Source of the DNA: Saprospiraceae bacterium
GTDB lineage: Bacteria; Bacteroidota; Bacteroidia; Chitinophagales; Saprospiraceae
DNA: 57,595 nt
Reading direction: 5' to 3'
NCBI GenBank assembly: GCA_013001595.1
Contig: JABDMH010000011.1
Location: forward strand, 1-57,595
Every line of letters starts with the position of its first letter. The stretch's first letter is position 1. Shown here in pieces: positions 54,510-57,595 of the stretch. Made by a program: the position numbers and the translations under genes. The notes beneath the pieces are model-generated. The model was not told where the DNA came from. It was given only the letters and a program-made list of their open reading frames with translations, and searched no databases.

Positions 54510-57500
54510 TTATGGACTTATGATCATCTTACGTGTTGCCGTAAAAGCCTTAGTCGTCATGCGGTAATACAAGATGCCTGTAACGTCCAATTCATTTCTA
54601 TTGATCTCCAATTCATGGTAACCTTTTCCGTAAGTACCTTGATAATTTCGCAATAATCTTCCCTGCACGTCATACATGGAGATATTGACTTCTTCACTCT
54701 GTGGAATGCTGAATCCAACTACCGAATTATATTCGAAAGGATTCGGTCTGTTTTGATGCAACATGTATCCACTGCCATCGAGCAAAGCATTGCTTGGTGG
54801 ATCGCCTACTGGTCGTCCCAATCTGCTGATGCTATGATCATCGTCCACCCCCTTTTCGGAATTGACATCCTTTTCATGGGCGGCCATGTCCATCTGTGAA
54901 GCCGCTTGTCGAGAAACGTCACATTCGATTACCACGGTGTCTTTGCAGACACTTTCATTGCCACAATGATCAGTAACCAATATATCCAAGGTATATCGAC
55001 CATTAGTTAACATGAACACTTCGAGCGTTACCGTATCCGTCGGTGTAGGCATCAGAAACGGCGAGCCGGTCTTAATGGGAGCATCACCGATGGTATCAAA
55101 TGAATAATGAAACTGACGCAGAGCACAATCATCAGCAAAGGCAACCATGGGGTTAATGATTTGGCCACATACACTTAAACGAATGGTGTCGGGCATGAGC
55201 ACAGTACAGACGGGATCTATTGAATCTCGGAAGACTATAACTTGGGTAAAGGAATCAGAAACCAGTGATTCATCAGTCCACCAATCTCCAATCGAGTCAG
55301 AGGCACACCAATCCGCAAAATACCAGGTCCGGTAAATAAAGAAACAAGCATCATCCGCACTGTTGGTCACACTTTCATCAACCCTGGCGATTCCAATATT
55401 CCTACAGCCATCCTCAAATATATAGACCGGAGCACCAATGCTGTCTGGATCTGCTGCACCATTAATGTGGTTTAGATCACCGATCTCTCGCTCTGGTAGG
55501 CAGGTATATAAAATGGTGTCTTGTGGGAGGATGAACTGTTCTTTCTTCAATGCACAGGTATTCTTCAGAAGAATTTCCTGTGTTAAGACAAGCGCGTCTG
55601 AGGTATCAATTCCCGGACAACTCTTCCAAATGGTAAAAGTCCTGGTTATCACACCCAGTCCACAATCATCAAGATCTGAAGTCACCGATTGGGTGCAAGA
55701 GATGTTGGCACATTCGGCATCTAGTATGCCTTGCTGGAGCATCAACGTCTTATCTTCCCGGAAGTATCTGTCAACGAGCGAATCCTGTTCTACCATCATG
55801 CCCAAGTCGCGATCGTAATATCTGACTCTGCGAGTCACTTGATCACTGCGACATAATCCTACGTCAATAAAGGTCAATTCTTCAGGTATAGGCACGCCAT
55901 CAAGATCTACCAGCATACCTGTCGGTGATGTCCACGCTTTGACATAGGTGCCGAAAGTGGAATCTAATGCGGCCAGGGCCTCAGCCTCGCCAGCCTCTGC
56001 GGCTTGTACAATGTCATTCAAGGTAACTTGATTGCCTCCCAGTGTATATATCGTATCTAGGTTCAACGCCGCGCAACTTACCTCAAGGTAGTCTTCCAAG
56101 GCTTGAGCTACAGATGGTGGATTATCATCTTTCACCAGCACTTTCGCCCATCCTGTCGAGTAGTTGCACCAGGAGTCCATGGCTAGTAGTTCAATCGGAA
56201 CAGAATCGCAAGCATCAACACAGGAGAAAGGAACTTCGACACCCCAACCTCCACCTATCTGACCCAATTCAGCAACATTGGTTACGCCAAATTCCGCAGC
56301 GTATGCGACGTCAAATTCGTCTTGACTAAGTGAGCCCTTGCATACTACCGTTGCGTACCTACAGAGGTCGTATTGCCAAGCATCTAGCAGCAAATCTGAA
56401 CAAGCCAATGTAGACATCTGAATACTGTCCATCATAGATCTATAAAACACCTCCAGATCACTGATGGCCATCCCTGGGTCTACGATCTTATGACACCATA
56501 TGGAGTCGTCAGCAGGAGTTACCGTCAAACGCAAGCTATCGCAGAAATCAGGCCATGATGATAGCCAGTCTGTTCTTCTTGCCAGGACGAATCCGAGTTC
56601 ACAATTGTCTGTTGTACCATTATCTATCTGACTTGCCCTGAGAAAGCCCTGTTTGTCAGAAAGATCGATATTTAGGGATGGATGATTCACCACCGTAGGT
56701 GAGGTGATATCTCGGACTACGACAGCACAAGTGTCTCTACCTACATTGGTACAAGCATCCAAGGCTTCGATAATGATCACATAGGGTTCATCTCGAAACG
56801 GAAGCGGTACATGCAGACTATTTCTATATACACCTGCAATTGGATCGTAGTCATAGATGAATGATCCCAGCGTATCCACAATGGCCTTAACTTGAATCAC
56901 ATCACTACAACTATCTGCAGCTACCACCGGCGGTAATATCATGTTAGAACTGGTACATGTCGGTCCTGCATCCACCGTTGCTGTGGGGATCCCACCAGTG
57001 GTGTCAACCTCAGCGTATCCATCTAATATGCAGGCAACTACAGGAGGAGCTGTGTCCAACTCGATCAGCCAAAAACTGCATATCGCAAATATGGGTTCAC
57101 CCATTCCACCACTGAAGACTGCATCACTACTGCCCACAGCACAAGATCCATGTACATCCTCTGCACCATAGCAATCCTGATATATTTGGACTTCTACTTG
57201 GGTTAGTCTATTGCAAGTTGTGCCGCTAAATGGTAGGCTATCTACTTTTATCGAAAATCCGCATTTGGGGCTGATGTCTACGGCCGAAAGATCTTCGTTC
57301 AAAAGAAATATGGTATCGCAATCACTTGCCAAAGCGTCAGCTGGTGGAAGGACGATGTAAGGTCCTACTCCTTCTCTATCGCCACCGCAATATATGGTAT
57401 CCATCTCTGCACAAAAGAGGTTAGCTGCACTTAGGGGCGGCAGGCGTAAGACATAAAATGTATCGTGTCCGATGCCACGGGTTCCATCCTTTGCTATGGC

Positions 57501-57595
57501 CGCATATTGTCGATATATTATTTTGGCTGTGTCCTGATTAGTATCGCATTCTCGCACCTCGATCCAGTCTGCTACGTATTCAGAAGGCATTGGAC
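54510..57595 (-). CDS. Large T9SS cargo protein with Ig-like repeats, 5' end cut off by window
   Basis: At least 1028 residues; the frame stays open to the window end, so the true start is beyond 57595. The sequence is rich in Cys and Asp, with repeated beta-sandwich units rather like HYR/Ig-like modules (for example ALDACTNVGRDTCAVVVRDITSPTVV and VTDHCGNESVCKDTVVIECD), typical of very large surface adhesins of Saprospiria. The C-terminus, from QNRPNPFEYNSVVGFSIP through VNISMYDVQGRLLRNYQG and GYHELEINRNEL to TRKMIISP, is a T9SS type A sorting domain. It would be exported through the outer membrane and anchored or released. No enzymatic domain is seen in the visible part. The stop lies about 140 bp after the PiT-PhoU gene, so the two converge. 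Confidence 0.9.
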   Translation of the reverse strand, partial: PMPSEYVADWIEVRECDTNQDTAKIIYRQYAAIAKDGTRGIGHDTFYVLRLPPLSAANLFCAEMDTIYCGGDREGVGPYIVLPPADALASDCDTIFLLNEDLSAVDISPKCGFSIKVDSLPFSGTTCNRLTQVEVQIYQDCYGAEDVHGSCAVGSSDAVFSGGMGEPIFAICSFWLIELDTAPPVVACILDGYAEVDTTGGIPTATVDAGPTCTSSNMILPPVVAADSCSDVIQVKAIVDTLGSFIYDYDPIAGVYRNSLHVPLPFRDEPYVIIIEALDACTNVGRDTCAVVVRDITSPTVVNHPSLNIDLSDKQGFLRASQIDNGTTDNCELGFVLARRTDWLSSWPDFCDSLRLTVTPADDSIWCHKIVDPGMAISDLEVFYRSMMDSIQMSTLACSDLLLDAWQYDLCRYATVVCKGSLSQDEFDVAYAAEFGVTNVAELGQIGGGWGVEVPFSCVDACDSVPIELLAMDSWCNYSTGWAKVLVKDDNPPSVAQALEDYLEVSCAALNLDTIYTLGGNQVTLNDIVQAAEAGEAEALAALDSTFGTYVKAWTSPTGMLVDLDGVPIPEELTFIDVGLCRSDQVTRRVRYYDRDLGMMVEQDSLVDRYFREDKTLMLQQGILDAECANISCTQSVTSDLDDCGLGVITRTFTIWKSCPGIDTSDALVLTQEILLKNTCALKKEQFILPQDTILYTCLPEREIGDLNHINGAADPDSIGAPVYIFEDGCRNIGIARVDESVTNSADDACFFIYRTWYFADWCASDSIGDWWTDESLVSDSFTQVIVFRDSIDPVCTVLMPDTIRLSVCGQIINPMVAFADDCALRQFHYSFDTIGDAPIKTGSPFLMPTPTDTVTLEVFMLTNGRYTLDILVTDHCGNESVCKDTVVIECDVSRQAASQMDMAAHEKDVNSEKGVDDDHSISRLGRPVGDPPSNALLDGSGYMLHQNRPNPFEYNSVVGFSIPQSEEVNISMYDVQGRLLRNYQGTYGKGYHELEINRNELDVTGILYYRMTTKAFTATRKMIISP

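Noticed and set aside
1-57595. CRISPR arrays, phage genes, insertion sequences, rRNA
   Set aside because: No regularly spaced repeats, transposase, integrase, phage structural genes or rRNA-like sequence were seen.

Overview
The window looks like chromosomal DNA of a free-living, probably marine or aquatic member of the Bacteroidota, most likely the Saprospiria/Cytophagia side. The signs are several secreted proteins ending in type IX secretion (T9SS) type A sorting domains, a PorE-like T9SS lipoprotein, a fused SecDF, many secreted polysaccharide-active enzymes, TAnnTTTG-like promoters and no clear Shine-Dalgarno sequences. I saw no transposase, integrase, phage gene or CRISPR array. The class is inference; the phylum is fairly safe.

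Layout. 1-490: a tRNA-Ser(UGA) gene and repeats. 486-4624: a sugar isomerase/epimerase-like protein, a membrane-anchored protein with a clan CD (caspase/gingipain-type) His-Gly...Ala-Cys signature, and a GH29 alpha-L-fucosidase. 4868-14231: an Asp-box T9SS protein followed by a tandem duplicate of it. The duplicate is broken: its 3' part lies at 7393-7940 and its 5' part at 13831-14231, with a three-gene cassette exactly between them (a START-domain protein and two proteins of the 2-hydroxyacyl-CoA dehydratase activase type). 14396-21444: a PhoD-like phosphatase, a sialidase-like protein, a beta-helix protein and another T9SS protein. 21737-26372: SOUL protein, VAT-1-like reductase, EI24-like membrane protein, amidohydrolase and SseA-type sulfurtransferase.

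26677-38376 is a long run of minus-strand core genes: a GAF protein, feoB and feoA, a cation/proton antiporter, a PorE-like lipoprotein and secDF. A divergent BON-LysM gene follows. 39361-51736 resembles a polysaccharide-use locus without a SusC/SusD pair: GH113-like hydrolase, D-2-hydroxyacid dehydrogenase, DUF5060/DUF4038 apiosidase-like lipoprotein, heparinase II/III-type lyase, DUF6807 protein, a dehydrogenase-cytochrome c lipoprotein and a TonB-dependent receptor. 52053-54371 is a PiT phosphate transporter fused to a PhoU-like domain. 54510 to the window end is a large T9SS cargo protein, cut off at its 5' side.

How it fits together. SecDF and the PorE-like protein belong to the export chain that would carry the T9SS cargo proteins. 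The glycosidases, lyase and receptor suggest breakdown of a complex, fucose- and uronate-containing polysaccharide. PhoD and PiT would supply phosphate, and FeoAB ferrous iron. The most unusual items are the cassette that split the duplicated Asp-box gene, the clan CD-like membrane protein, three families of short dispersed repeats that sit at gene ends, and a perfect 16-bp palindrome ahead of feoAB.
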